Source of the DNA: Apoda limacodes | Taxonomy: Eukaryota; Arthropoda; Insecta; Lepidoptera; Limacodidae | NCBI GenBank assembly: GCA_946406115.1 | Contig: OX291545.1 | Span: 16,382,001 to 16,446,000, forward strand | Length of the DNA stretch: 64,000 bases | Direction: 5' to 3' | Shown: piece by piece, positions 32,931-46,095 of the stretch | Layout: the number at the start of each line of letters is the position of its first letter | How positions within the stretch are numbered: position 1 is the first letter of the stretch | Position numbers and translations under genes: made by a program | Notes under the pieces: generated by a model | The model's database searches: none | The model's input: the letters and a program-made list of their open reading frames with translations, nothing else | What the model was told of the DNA's origin: nothing

Positions 32931-33639
32931 TTGTTAAAGTGAAAACAACACAGCAACAAATTTCGATGTCCAGTTACATCGTACGTATAAAAGTGTATTT
33001 AAAGGGTTAATGAAACCATTTAAGTTATATAAGGTGGAAATGGGCTGCACAGGAAAAGGAGGCAATAAGGCAAGGAATGGTAAGAGATTTGCTGTAACGT
33101 CGTCGCCCTATTTAAAGAGAAATGCATTTTGCAACCATTTGCACTATGAAGCAATTATAAGTTCAGTCACGTCTTTCAAGTTTCATTTTTCTTCATTCAG
33201 TACGACCCCTTTCTTTAAAAAAATCGCTCTTATTGAATTCCGTTTAATATAATAAATGTATTTTCACTTCTCATGCTCGAAGAGTGTGTCATTATAGCAC
33301 AGCATACAGGGACTAAAATGCATCATTAGACCCTAGGGGCTACATTTTTTTTTCCAAGGCTAAGATCTTAGTTATACAGCCACGTCTTTAATATACTACA
33401 CTGTAAGTTTATTCTAGATATTGGCATTAGTATTTAAGTGTAATAGTATAAAATTGTAGGTAAGAAAATTGTTTTCTTTTCATTCGGAAACCAGGGTCGG
33501 GTTCTTATAAGTTTCCAGAAGGTATATTAAATCTGCGGGCAAGTCCCCAGAGACTTAGGCAAAACAATTATTTCCAAAGACTCAGGTTTTCAATGCTGTC
33601 CTAGTCCTAATGGTAACCAATATATATTTGTGAAAGTCT

Positions 33640-33880
33640 GTTTTTTTTAATTTATTATTCCTTAACGGTGCTACAGAGCAATTTATCAATCTGATTTTGT
33701 TGAGGGGATGTAGAAGGACATGGGCTTTTCGTAGAAATAACGATATCTAGAAACCGAATATTAAATGGACTAACTCTAACAGCCTGCTATGTACAACAAA
33801 ACCTAAAAATTAAGACTTGTCGTAGAAATCCACCGATAACTCAATTTATCACGGGTGGAGCCGCGGCCAAAAACTTGTTA
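33640..33880 (+). mobile_element. Degenerate Lep1-like fragment
   Basis: Traces only: 'gtagaaggacatgggctttt', 'ccaccgataactcaatttat' and 'cacgggtggagccgcgg'. The order matches other Lep1-like copies, but divergence is high. Confidence 0.4.
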
Positions 33881-35514
33881 CAAATAATATCTTCTAAAAG
33901 TATAAAAAATAAACTTCTTTTTTTTGTCCTTACTTTTAAAAATAGAACTAAAAGCTACCTTCTGCAAGACTAGCGTTCCTTGGCGATCATAAAATTGGAT
34001 GTATGCGTTTATACCTTATAAGGAAAAAGTAGGAAGTGCAAAACCGAAAGACCTACTTTTTTTTAAATAAATAAAAATATGAATATACATACATAGACGA
34101 CATAAAATAATTACATATCGATTGAGTAATGTATCACTTTTGTAAATGTATTAGATAGATCAAATTAAATGAATATTACGCTAGATAACCGTGTCCTACT
34201 CTAATCCATCAATTTAAGTACGTACACCGGCATGCGACAGTCCTAAGAATTATTTCTGTAACGCCTATTTGCCTATTCCTAGATACGGAACGTATGCTAA
34301 AAATAAAATAAAGGAACTACCCTAATATTCTTCTAACAATCTCTTTAACACTAAAATATACGTCTAGCTTTCAAAGACTTCTGACTCGAGAAAGACGTGA
34401 CGTAGCAAATTAAAATTTGACAAAATGACCCTTAACTTCTGTCACATATACCTAATTTCTGTTTATGAGGGTAAGTTCCACACCCTCTTGACAAAACAGC
34501 TTATTTATGTATGTGACTATTTTTGAGAAGGGCTTTCTTTAACCCTCATACGGTCCTTAATTTCAATAACGTTAAAGGTATTCGGATCAAATTTGACCGT
34601 AGTAAAAAAAAGTCGTATAATTGTGTTAAATAGTCAAATAATGTTATTTTATGCAATGTTGATGCGTCGCTATTACATACATCTGAATAGTCAAATGCTC
34701 TTGTTTCTTTTTTAAATCTTAATAATTCAGAATAAGTTTTCTCGTTATCTTATACATTTGTAGCACCGGTTCTTCTACGCTAAATTTCGATTTTGTGCAC
34801 CGTTTCATGGGAGTAAAACTTCAAATATAGACATACGATTTTTTTTCAATGAATATAACCATAGTAATTATGTTGTGTAACTGTTGCAAAAAGTCATAGG
34901 ATCATATAAATAAATTATAACACCATTACAATTGATTTTAGTTCGGATCATAACTGACCTGAAGTTTAAATATAGAATAGTATAAACGTTTTTGACAAAC
35001 TTATTTCAATAATAATAATATTAAAGCTATCAATTAAAATTCATAAAGTATCAAACTCTTCAAACGCTTAATTTCTGAGAAAGAAAGAGAGAGATCGAAT
35101 GAAGGTTAAGAATTCAAAAATATATTTCTGTCCTACCTCCAGAATCTTCTAGAGTAGCTAGATTAGACAACTATGTAACCGTAATTGGCAAACATATTAT
35201 TTATTTTTAAAGTTACACTATGGCCTTTATCACAGACAGCTTCTCAGTCCGTCCTTGAGACAACATTGTAATTAATTTCTTTCGGAGGACATAAGAGCTA
35301 AGATATAGAAACCTAAACTAGGTCCTCTTTTAGTAATCTATTAAATTTACATGTAAGAATGAACACCTATGAAGCACAACTAAAAACTAAACAACTTACA
35401 AACCTATTTAAAAAATGCAGAAATACTTCTAAATAAAATAATTCTATTACTTGAAATGAGGAAGCTAAAGACGATATTTTCCGCAATATGCCAACAACTG
35501 AAGGAAGCAAGGAA

Positions 35515-35640
35515 GCAAAAGTTTGCCACACGACCGCGACCGTACGCTTCGCAACGGTGCGCTTCGATCGATAATTTCATCTCCCAAGCCGCTAGAGAAG
35601 CCGCGAGACCGCAGGCTCACTTTTGAACGCTACAATGTCT
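35515..35640. other. GC-rich island in probable intron
   Basis: 'cgaccgcgaccgtacgcttc' then 'gcaacggtgcgcttcgatcg' and 'gccgctagagaagccgcgag', in otherwise AT-rich DNA. No open cadherin-like frame. It may be a regulatory element or an old repeat. Confidence 0.35.
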
Positions 35641-36845
35641 TTGAAATTAAACGATCACGTAGACCCTGGCTAATAAGTTCGTTTATCTAATATAAAAGAA
35701 ATACAAAGACAACTTAAAGCATAAAATTTGAACATTTTCACTATTTGATGACATTTTAGGCTAAGGTAATTTCATTAAATCAAATGTGCTTCATTTAATC
35801 TAGCTTTGTAGTTTAATCAATTCTTTTTTTTATATTTTATTTCCATTTACAGAATTAAACTTACTTGGTAATAATACAGCAGGTCATATTATCTACCTTC
35901 AGGACGTAATTTTATATTATTGCTTTTCTAGAATATATCTCTGAGTAATAATAGTACTTCTACTTAGAGCGGCCGTTGAATCCGGTTATAAAATCTGCTA
36001 AAACTGAGGAACAAAAGATTATCCTTACTGAGGTGATAAATACAACTATATATTGGCATTAGGCCAGGATACCTACCTTTATTGTGACTAAAAATACCCT
36101 TAGCGGTTTCATTTCGATATCTTAAAGATATTCAAAGGTATATTTTTTATACCACTAAAGGATCAAGCGTTCGCGGGAGGAAGCTCTCCTAAAATCGCAC
36201 TGTGCATATCCAGTTAAGATCTTAGCATGGTTCTGAATGGTACCAAGCAGCCGTGGACATCACTGCAAATAATTCCTTAGAACACAGATTTAAATATTAC
36301 AAAAGTAACAAACGAAACTTTTCTGTTTTATGAGCGAGCATTGCGAAACACGGTTAATATTACCACGACCAAAAATGCCTACGCGATAAGATATTTACGC
36401 AGGCGAAACTGCAACGCATACCTAGTCTTTATGCAAATAAAATAGAGAAGCATTAATAGGCAAATTACATTTCAGTAATAAGCACGATTGTTGGTTTACC
36501 CATTTACCACATATACGAGTATGTTAAACAAGGCAAACGTAACTTCCTAAACCTATCAACTGGACCCGAAGCACGCACGCTGGCTTTACTTGTCCAAACT
36601 TTACGAACCAAACTTTTACGTCTTCAAGTTTTCGCTATTTACTGTACCTAATACAGGTTCTCTACTATCGTATTCGGCCTTAATTGAAGTCGGCAAGAAT
36701 TATATAGTCCTGAGGACTTCTCAAGCAGTGAATTTTGCCTATAAGAAGGGCATAAAGAGATCACTAATTATTTTCGGAATGATAATTTATTGATATTTTT
36801 TTATGGTGGCCTTTTGTTTTTTGCGTCTACCTCAGGTTTTGGGAT

Positions 36846-36882
36846 GCGAGCGTGTAAACACACGCCGGGTTTAAACGCTCGC
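36846..36882. repeat. 14-bp-arm hairpin
   Basis: 'gcgagcgtgtaaac' and 'gtttaaacgctcgc' pair with one mismatch around a 9-bp GC-rich loop ('acacgccgg'). Isolated in AT-rich sequence. Confidence 0.75.
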
Positions 36883-37966
36883 AATACCAAGTATTTATCT
36901 AAAATTATCAAGTTCGTTGTTTGTTGGTACGATTGACTTCTTGGTGAAGAAAAATAATAATTATTATTACATAAATTAAATATAATTAATAACAATTATT
37001 CTCGTGAGCTATCGATATAATTTTTAACTTTATTTTGGTGACGGTGTATTAGTGTAAGTGTACTAGGGTAAGAGTACGCAGCGTAGCACTACAAAGAATA
37101 TAAGCAAGACACTCGATACTGTGGAAAGTGATGAAAATAAAAAGACAGAAAATCTATAAAAAAAATTTAAAAATTCTTAACAGCATACTTCAAATTACTT
37201 CAGGCTATTATGCTATGGCTTATTTTTATCCACCTTCGAAAACCGGATTGAATGCATTTATTGCAAATCCTGCTCGCTTGAAGATTACACTGACTCAAAC
37301 AGACATGCCATCTGTACGGGGTAAGCGTGCTCATTTCCTGCAGGTGATTACTTTGTTTATATCGGGGTAACTATTTATTTTTGTCATTTCTTTAATATCA
37401 TATTCTTTAATTTCCTATATTCTTAAGATAAATAAAGAATATTGATTGACCCAATCATTTAAAACCATACCAAAATTGCGTACAGATAACCCACTTTCTG
37501 TACCGTAAGCTATTACACACTGGTTGTAAGCTTAGTAGGTAATTAATGACAAAAGCGGACTCCATACTTAGTTCAGTAACCTTACGTACACATAATTCAC
37601 TATTTAGTGTAACTTTTCAGCACAAAATATAACGATGCTAGTAAAACTCTTATTTCATGAAAGAATAGCTCTTAAAACTTTTCCTTTACAAGGTAACGTA
37701 TATATATATATATATACATGGGCAAATTGTCTATAAAAGTTCTTCTCTTTGCACGTTATGATGTTTTCCATTGCTTTACTTTCCATTAAATTTGATTTAT
37801 GTAATTAGAAGTTTCGTACGCGCTCTTTTGTTTTAAATAACTTTTATTATTATTTTAGTTAAATTTTAAGCGTTTACTTTACATATTTATTCTGTAAAAT
37901 GAAAATTATGTAAAATTGATAACTGAATATAATTTAAATTTGTCAGTTATTCTATGGTAAAAACAT

Positions 37967-38083
37967 TTTTTTAAATACCACTAAGGCAAACGGGCTAAAG
38001 GTCCGCCTGTTCGTTATCGGTCACCGCAGCGTATGTACAACACCATAGACGTCACTCGCGCATTTATGTTTAGAAGATTTTAG
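37967..38083 (-). mobile_element. LINE 3' tail, reversed
   Basis: On the minus strand: 'gcgagtgacgtctatggtg', 'cgctgcggtgaccgat', 'aggcggaccttt' and 'ttgccttagtggtattt', then A residues. Same family as 17424-17566. Confidence 0.65.
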
Positions 38084-38113
38084 CACAAAAATATCTAAGC
38101 AAATTTAAATGGA

Positions 38114-38887
38114 CCGGGAGACAGTGACACAAAAAATTGGGTCATTTGTTTGTTGTGGCGGTTCTTCAGGGGTCTAACTACGTAATGACGAGAAGAAAAA
38201 TGAAATGATTTTTTTTTTCAACAGTTGCTGTCTGATCATAAATAGAAGTCTGATAATGCCATACCTGTGGGAGGTGGCAAATATGTACAATATTTTTTTT
38301 GTTGTAAGATTTTATTTCTATTTTGGACGATTTGTACCAGTACGGCCCTAATTTGTCCCCCTACCAGAAGTATGGCAATAATAATAACGGTCACTTTTTA
38401 TCAAATACTTTCCGAAAATTCAAATTCAATACGGGTACAAATCGTTTTGCAAAAAAAATGAACTCCCTTGCAGCAGTATGGCGGCCATTTGGAACCGTCC
38501 GAAAAGTATGGCATGGTGATGTTCGTGAATGGCTACTCGACGATGATTAGTTGTGCAAAAATTAGCTTAGTAAAAATGGTTGAATTGTTTTTTTTAAATT
38601 AATGCGTTCGCGTCGGTATGGCGGGCTGTGAGTCACATCGGAGAAGTATAGCATTCCGCAACCGCCTACTTTAATTCTATGGACTATCGGAAAATACAAG
38701 TACTTTTGAGGGACAAATCGTTCGACACTCGTATTTATCCGACACGTTCGACTAACGCCCACGCGATTGGGCCGCCGCCGGTACCAGCGTTATGACCATC
38801 ATTTTCTTTTCGTCATTACGTAGTTAGACCCCTAAAGAACCGCCATACTGGTACAAACGACCCAATATTTTGTCTCACTGTCTCCTG
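38114..38887. mobile_element. Non-autonomous DNA transposon with long inverted repeats
   Basis: About 774 bp. The left end ('ccgggagacagtgacac', 'ttgggtcatttgtt', 'ggcggttcttcaggggtcta', 'actacgtaatgacgagaaga') is mirrored at the right end by 'cttttcgtcattacgtagtt', 'agacccctaaagaaccgcca' and 'ctcactgtctcctgg'. Arms are about 90 bp. The interior has no transposase but repeats 'agtatggc' or a near form at 38371, 38475, 38506 and 38616. Superfamily and target duplication are not clear. Short open frames inside are not coding. Confidence 0.8.
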
Positions 38888-39428
38888 GTCTAAAATGTTT
38901 TATACTAAATTTTTAACTCTTTCAGTCTTTGTGGTTAGCGTAACTAGTTAGGTTAGCTTTTTAAGTTTTAAGTAAAAAAAAATATTTTGTGTATTTTTTG
39001 TAACTAAATTTTGGTTTATATAGTGTTGGCCATTTAGCTTCGGCATCGTTTTTTTTTTCGATATTGATATAGATTAAATTTTTTTACTTTAAATTAGTTT
39101 TGACAAGGATTCTAAACCTGGTAAAAATTGATTTATCTCTTCTAGAAAAAAAGCGTGACCGAAAGAGACAATAGAGCTTTTAACTAACCAACTATTTTGT
39201 TAAGCCGACCAATCCTTATTCATACAAAAATGATTCACACTTTAAAATACAATAGAAAGTCGCGCTTAACCCTCAGGAAGTTTGTATGTCAAGGACCTTA
39301 CCAAAGATACTTTGATTTTGATTTAGGCAAATTAATTATTACTTACAGGTCAAATATGCAAAAAAAAATGTTTTGTTTTAATATTTATTTTCTGTCTCAA
39401 AATTAACCTATTCAGCATGTCCTATCTA

Positions 39429-40356
39429 CACTGAAAAAAATTGGTTTGTAGCTTAGTTAATTCTCAGTTAACTCTATAGCTGCTGTGGTGGCTCTTAAAA
39501 CATTTTGTTGAAGTAGCTAAACCTGCTGCTTAGCTTTTCAACTTAACGTTTTTGTTGTTTCATAACCGTCCAGTCGTTTCTTCCTAAAGTTTAGTATTAT
39601 TTTACTAAACTGCACGTTGCTGCTACCTAGACAGTTTTTTTTTTGAGTAATACCTTAATAAATACACGTATAATGTTGTTGTAACAAAGCTATTCAAATG
39701 TTCATACCAAAATTGTTTAGTACTGAATGTCTACGCGTATTTCTAAATCGTTGAGTAGATATTTCTTATTTTTTTAGTCAGACTTTACTGAACTCTAGTG
39801 TTGTTGTTAACTCAACAATGAAATCTATCGACTCGACACAACTTTTACAATATAAAAACTATATTTTTTTTTTGCTTCTCAAGACCTATTTTTTCGTACT
39901 GGTAGAGGGGAAAAGTTGTATTTTTCTCAAGAGAGCAAATTATTTTAGGTCTCGTTCCTTTAAATCCCTCGCTGTGTTCAGTACTTAGTCTATATTAGAA
40001 TCACACGCTACGCTCGTAATTTAATTCTAGACTGCATTGTTGGCACTCTTCACAAAAAATCAACTTTCCACACTTGTTGAACTAATAACTGTTACAATAG
40101 GATATCGTGTTATAAATTCTATTTAGTACATTTTTGGAATAAGCCTTACTAATGATATCCAATGGTGGCGCTAGTCAGCTTCTAATATTTGGACAAACAA
40201 ATATTTAACTTACTAGTAACCAAAAATAGCTTTACCAATTGCAATTTGCTACCGTAGCTAACTTACTTTAACAGAACGCACCATTAGCTGCTACGTATAA
40301 AACTTCAGCAAAATGTGATACAGCGTAACGATTTAAGTTAACCATCGTTTTCAGTG
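39429..40356. mobile_element. Candidate TA-flanked element with CACTGAAAA ends
   Basis: The left end 'cactgaaaa' at 39429 and the right end 'ttttcagtg' at 40356 are reverse complements, and each is flanked outside by TA, as expected for Tc1/mariner-type insertion. Inside, 'gtagct'/'agctac' words recur, and 39885-40090 carries the repeat shared with 13390-13570. No transposase is seen. The pairing of these two ends, 928 bp apart, is inference. Confidence 0.45.
39885..40090 (+). repeat. Dispersed repeat shared with 13390-13570
   Basis: Shares 'ttcgtactggtagagg', 'agagagcaaattatttta' and 'cctttaaatccctcgctg' with the 13.4-kb copy, and carries an added segment 'aatcacacgctacgctcgta'. It may be nested in 39429-40356. 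Confidence 0.65.
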
Positions 40357-40365
40357 TAGTATATG

Positions 40366-40585
40366 CGGGCATAACAAATAGGGCCTCGGTTTTTTAAGGT
40401 GGACTTCACATACGTCTTTTTTATGTATTTAGGTTTCCTCGCCATGTTTTCCTTCACCGAAAAGCCAGTAGAGTGAATAGACAATGTACTTGAAAAATTA
40501 AGAAAAAGACTCATTGGTTTACGCCGGGCTCGAACCTCAGTCACTAAGGACGCAAGACGAAACCGAAATCTCTAGGGCACCACAT
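40366..40585 (-). mobile_element. tRNA-headed SINE
   Basis: On the minus strand the head has 'gaggttcgagcccggcgt' (box B-like), followed by the body 'gtctattcactctactggct' and 'ggtgaaggaaaacatggcga', then 'ggaaacc'. The 'gaaggaaaacat.gtgaggaaacc' core is very common in lepidopteran SINEs. A sister copy is at 54330-54575. Confidence 0.75.
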
Positions 40586-41873
40586 ATTCAGTAAAAGGTT
40601 ATCGAGTTAGATTTTTTTTTAACAAGGCAAAGATTTCAGTAGTAGTACGAAGAAACAATGTTTAATTTTATCTTACTTAAAACAGACCTTAATTCACAAG
40701 CATTTTGAAAGAATTACAGGGTGCTATCCAGTTCTCAAGAAACCAGGCATAACTTTTGACACATCAAAGAAAGCAATTTGACGTCAGTCAAGAGAGTTCT
40801 GTGTAGAAACGAGAACTTCGAGAGCATAGAGGACGGAAACCAGCAGCCTCTCACACAAGTTCTTAATTTAAAGTGTCACAAACAACGTCCGCAGGATTGA
40901 ACAGAAAAGTCTAGTAAACAAAGATTAGTAATTATAGTTAAATGGACTGTGCAAAACGGTTAAATAAACAAAGAAATATAATTAGAAAGTAGCATTCATT
41001 TAATAATTTTTATGTTAACGTAACTAAATTTTGTTTAGCAAATCAGGTTTTACAGTTTTAAATATCTAAAACAAAAAGAGTTTTTTTTTTATTTTCTATA
41101 TAAAAATAAAAGTAATTACCTTCCTAGAATTAATCCAAACAGTAAGTTTGTTTACAAGATATTGTTTTAAAGAAAGCAGTAAACCGTCTGCTACATCTTA
41201 AATCCGAAATAAAATGTTTAACTTTCCTTCCTAAACGAGCCATTTCTTATTTTATGTTTTCGCGTTCAACCCTTGTCTGATGATCTACCTCCCTCAGCAG
41301 TAAAGCACTAACGTGTAACAAAGACATTCCGGACGCAATAATTTGAGAATATATCATAGTTTTGTTGACATATTCCTCGCAAGACCCCACTACACATGCG
41401 TAGTATCACAAATCTTTATTTGAAACACTTAAGGCGCTGTATGGAGCTAACTGCGCTACCACTGGATATTTTTTTTGTTTCCTCTTCGTAAAAAGCTTAT
41501 ATCAAAAATTTAAATAACCAAATAAATGCGTATTGTTTGTAGAATAAATCTGTGAGTTTTCGACATCATTTCTATATTAAACAGCCACTTTAAGCAGGAA
41601 TGCCATCTAAAACTTACATATTATATCTATAACCTTCTATAATTATATTTTTATTTTTGGTTATAAATTGTTGCTGTGTCGGTAAAAATAATATTAAATC
41701 TACTCGCCAATAGTTGTCAGGAAGAGTCATATTTTTAAGTTTATCATTTCCTGAAAACACGAATAAAACGACATTTTCTAAAAATTAAACCTAGCTAGAT
41801 CGATTTATCGCCCCCGAAACCCCCTGCATACTAAATTACAGAAAAATCGTTAAAACCGTTTCCAAGATACAGA

Positions 41874-41900
41874 TTATATATATATATATATATATATATT
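41874..41900. repeat. (AT)n microsatellite
   Basis: About 13 uninterrupted AT/TA dinucleotides. Confidence 0.9.
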
Positions 41901-43095
41901 CTAATTGCTCGTTTAAAGGTATTGAAATACGCTTTGTACGAATAGAGCGCCTTCAATTTCAAAAATAAAATCAATCAGTCTACTATCCAATCAGACATAT
42001 GTATAAATCTATACGTTGCAAGTTGATAGCATTCGAGCCGAACCTTCTACATTTTGATCATTTTAGGTGTCGATAAAAGATATCTCACAATCCAAAGCAC
42101 GTATCAGATTTCGATTCTTCTCGTGATCTTTATTCTCATCTCATTTCTGTACGTATATTTACAGAGTTAGTAGACGATATCTGATGAAAATAATATAATC
42201 ATCTTTATTTATTGTATTTTTATTTCATAATGTGTTATGATAGGTAATACATACATATTTTTTTTTATTTAAAAACAACAATGCAACCTGCCCTTTATGT
42301 TTCATCGATACGAGGGTCATGCTGCCGCCAGTACAAAAGCTGTTACTATTGATTTTAGTTTTGAGAACAATCAATTCCGAAACACAGTAGCGCTGTCAGA
42401 GCTAAATCGGCGACATCCGCCTGTCTCCCCCAATATTGTCATAAGTGTAAATCCGATAGGATTTTAACGAATCTATACAGAATGGACAGATGATAGATAT
42501 TAATCGAATAAAAGACCTTACTTCAACTCTCCGATATTTAAATGTAAAAAAGAAACAAAACATATCTATTTATAATATATACATAACATCTGTAATAATT
42601 TAGTAGAACTTTATGTATAAAAAATTATAGTACTTAATAGTTAAAATACTTCGATTTATTTCAACGTAGATAATATTCGTTTTCACTTCTCATGCAAATA
42701 CTGCAATGCGGAACCATCACTTATGCTGGTTAGAAACGTGAAAATTGACTTACATTTTGAATAACATATTTGAAAACTTTAAAAGTATTTTAATATGGGA
42801 TCACCAACCTACTAGTTGGATTCAACTTTAAGAAGAAAAAAATATTTAGCTCAAAGTTACATCTGAGTAAGGTTCATTTTCATTCTTTGTTGGGGTTTTA
42901 AAGTTAATAATAGTAATATGTATGCAAGTAGGGCAAACATACACACAAAAAACCTATTACAACAACTGAATATACATACCTAAGCAAATCATAGAACCAC
43001 ATTTTTTAACCTTCATGGAACACACAAAGTCAATACTAAAATCCTAGAAATTATATAACAATAATAGTGATTATGTTGTACTCACGTAGTTAGAT

Positions 43096-43509
43096 CTATA
43101 CTAATATTATAAATGCGAAAGTGTGAATGGATGTGTGTTACTTAATCACGCCAGAACGGCTGAACGGATCTGGATGAAAGGCACAGAGATATATTATAGT
43201 CTGGAATAGCACAAAGGCTACTAAATCCCGGAAATATTTTATCCTGTGAAAATGCAAAAGTTCCCGTAGGTATAACTATATAACGTTTGCTACTCAATCC
43301 TGCCGCAACGAATGAATGAAAGTTTGCATAGAGATGGTTGAAGACACGGAGAAGGACATATTGTGGAAACCAAATCCCACTTAAACTAACTAAAGCTGCA
43401 GCTATAACTTGCTATAACAAACTTATTTAGTATAATCATGAAGTTTCCGTAAGAATCCCACGCCGATAACAAAATTTAGGGCGGGTGGAGCCAGTGGCGG
43501 AAGATAGTG
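43096..43509 (+). mobile_element. Lep1-like Helitron, near full length
   Basis: Begins 'atctatactaatattataaa', the signature 5' end of Lep1-like Helitrons, then 'tgcgaaagtg', 'cacgccagaacggctgaacg', 'cccgtaggtataactatata' and 'atttagggcgggtggagcc'. This is the most complete copy in the window. The 3' hairpin and CTRR end were not defined. Confidence 0.75.
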
Positions 43510-43869
43510 GTAAAATATTCTTCTATAACGTGCATGCTTTAGCTGGCTGGTATATTATCAAGAACACTTTAGTAAGTACCTCTCGTATTTCACATCGATA
43601 GCCTGCTTCCATTTCTATCGACTAGTCGAAAGGGATGGATTATAGAAGTTCGGACCAAATGGCGGGAGTAAATAAAATAAACGACTGCTATCGATTATGT
43701 TTATATTTACACAAGTCGCGTGTTTTGGGAACTACGCGAGATAAATGGAATGTTGCCCTCGATTCGGTTACAATGCTTTTACGATTCTGTAGTCAAAAAA
43801 CAAATCCTATACCTAAGGAGTTTACATTAGTTATACATCACATATGTCATAGTAATTTTATGCAGAGAT

Positions 43870-44165
43870 TATTTATTTTTATTATAGTCATAGCGTTAAA
43901 ATTTATTTCCGCCATAAATTCGGCTATGGGCGTGGAACTTATGAAGTTAGCTGTAGCTTTGATTCGTTTAATCTCGGTTATAGTTATTCACGCGGAAACT
44001 TTTGAATTTTTCGGAATAAAAAGTAGTCTATATCCTATTCCAGGACCTAACCTAATGTTTGCCAAGTTTCAAACCGATCTTTCCAGTGGTTGAAGAGTGA
44101 TTTAGTAACAAAAATCCATCTATGTATCCAGACATACTTTCACATACATTTATAATATAGTAGAA
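43870..44165 (-). mobile_element. Lep1-like Helitron fragment, reversed
   Basis: On the minus strand from 44165 it reads 'tactatattataaatgtatg', 'tgaaagtatgtctgg' and 'cactcttcaaccactggaaa', the same order as 18548-18245. The 152-codon plus-strand frame 43635-44093 runs through it and is not a gene. Confidence 0.65.
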
Positions 44166-44582
44166 TTTATGTGTACAGAATATAGAATGAACACTTAGGA
44201 CCAAACCCGCGATAAACAAGCAGACAGCATTTAGCCGAATCTCGAATTTTTTGCAGTTGAATTATTATAAAACTTATCAATTAAATGCACAAGGAGTAAA
44301 TGAATACTACGTTATATATTAGATATCCTCAATTTTTTTTGTATTTTCGAAATTCGTTTTCTACGAAGAGAAAATTGAGGATTTCTAAGGGCGGCGCTAG
44401 TTAGCTGCTATATGCCCCTTAAATGGTGATAAAATGGCGGACTAACATCTACCGATTTTTCACCAGTGCTTTGTACGTTTCTGAAAAGAAAAAACTACCT
44501 ACTAACAACAAAACTTCTAAAAAATGTTAATATTTTAGAAAGAAAACGATCAAGCTCATGTCAAACACTTTAAGTTATTAAA

Positions 44583-44665
44583 TTTCTTAAGAGAATACGA
44601 TTCGCGGCGCCTCGCAGCGTGCTTCATACAAACGAAATAACATATTTTTGACATTTACTGACCAG
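44583..44665 (+). repeat. Dispersed repeat shared with 18575-18665
   Basis: Contains 'gattcgcggcgcctcgcagc', 'gtgcttcatacaaacgaa' and 'tttttgacatttactgacc'. Confidence 0.6.
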
Positions 44666-45795
44666 AAACTGTAAAATCGCTTAAATACTTCAAACATACT
44701 CTCTCAAAGTTCTCGTACATTAAATTATAAAAATAACCTAAGTTATCTACTAATTTAATAGCTATTTACCTGTCTACATACATTTAGTGTACTGTCTTTT
44801 TAAAGAAATAGAGTAGGTATTAGTAGTAATTAGTTGTTTCTTCAGCCCTTGTTTGGCCCCACTACAGTGGTACATACCTTTCCGTAGATAAAGGATACAT
44901 AGGTCATAGTCGTTAGGCCGACTATGAATTGACTTATCGACTGTTGTAATTTGACAACATCAATAATTAATTACACCCAAAATAATATGTAGCTACTAAA
45001 AATCGTAACATATACAGTTCTGAATATCAATAATGGCCGACTGTGATTAGCCAATTTACGCCTAAAATGAGAATGGATATTCTCTCCAATCTCACACTCA
45101 AAGATCGATAGTCGCCAGCTGACTAGGGTTGGCGTTAACTTTCACAATTAACGCTGTCAACAACATTACTTATTCGTCCCAAATCGAAATTATTGGCGAC
45201 AATAACATTCCTTTGCCGAACTAAAGTACTTAGAGCGCGCCCAGTCTAAGTACTTTGGCTGAACTATATAATTTCAACTACGAAACACTTACTTTATGCT
45301 TCTCTTTTGTTCAACTTCAACCAACAACAAAAACCTGAGGAGCATTTGACGCAAAAATACTGTATGTCTGTTCCTTTACCAGTGATACCTACTTAAGGCA
45401 TAAAATACTAAAATATTATAAAACTGCTTTGGATAAGATAAGACAAGATTCGTCTGTTAAGAGTAAGCTAATGCATGATTGCTGAAGCCTGATGAATCTT
45501 TACAGTCATGCGTGCACATAAAAGAGACATGTTTATTTGCTAGTGCTCGAATAATGTGACGATAACATTGATACATACCTTTATACAAAAAATGTATATT
45601 AGTGGTCATAATTAAAAAATAGTTGTTTAAAAATTACTTACAAAATTAAGTATTCATAGTCAACCTCTAAGTTATTCTATTTAATACTTAAATATTTTTT
45701 TGGCAATCCCTGGTAAATTATATATAATAACTTTAACATCAAATCAACTCATATCTAAACACCATTTTAAGGCTGCACCCTACCCAAATGTACAG

Positions 45796-46095
45796 TTTTA
45801 AGGTTCCGCACCCAAAGGGTAAAAAAACGGAAACCTATTACTAAGACTCCGCTGTCCGTCCGTCCGTCCGTCTGTCACCAGGCTGTATCTCATGAACCGT
45901 GATAGTGAGACAGTTAAAAATTTTCACAGAAGATGTATTTCTGTTGCCGCTATAACAACAAATACAAAAAAAAACAGAATAATATAAATATTTAAGGCGG
46001 CTCCCATACAACAAACGTGATTTTTTTACCATTTTTATAGACAATGGTGCAGAATCCTTCGTACGCGAGTCCGACTCGCACTTGGCCGATTTTTT
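45796..46095 (-). mobile_element. 'cggaaccctaaaa'-type repeat, reversed
   Basis: The plus strand shows 'ttttaaggttccgcacccaa', 'gactccgctgtccgtccgtc', 'caccaggctgtatctcatga' and 'cgagtccgactcgcacttgg'. It is the complement of the copies at 13669 and 47563. Confidence 0.7.

Larger units (their letters stand above)
25105..38113. other. Exon-free stretch, probable CadN intron, middle part
   Basis: No gene recognised. It holds SINE-derived pieces (26085-26225, 29838-30028, 31862-32085), Lep1-like fragments (28340-28580, 29030-29386, and a weak one at 33640-33880), an element with inverted ends (30540-30960), a LINE tail (32340-32470), a reverse transcriptase fragment (32617-32930), a GC-rich patch (35515-35640), a hairpin (36846-36882), a TA microsatellite (37700-37716) and a reversed LINE tail (37967-38083). 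Stretches such as 25110-26080, 26230-28330 and 34000-35500 show nothing recognisable. Confidence 0.5.

Noticed and set aside
33010..33252. 80-codon plus-strand frame
   Set aside because: No motif, no codon bias, low complexity; typical chance frame in AT-rich intron.
40510..40585. tRNA gene on the minus strand
   Set aside because: Has 'ggttcgagcccgg' but is followed by the standard SINE body with 'gaaggaaaacat'.
43635..44093. 152-codon plus-strand open frame
   Set aside because: Runs through a reversed Lep1-like fragment; its sequence has no recognised domain and the repeat copy at 18.2 kb is not open in the same way.
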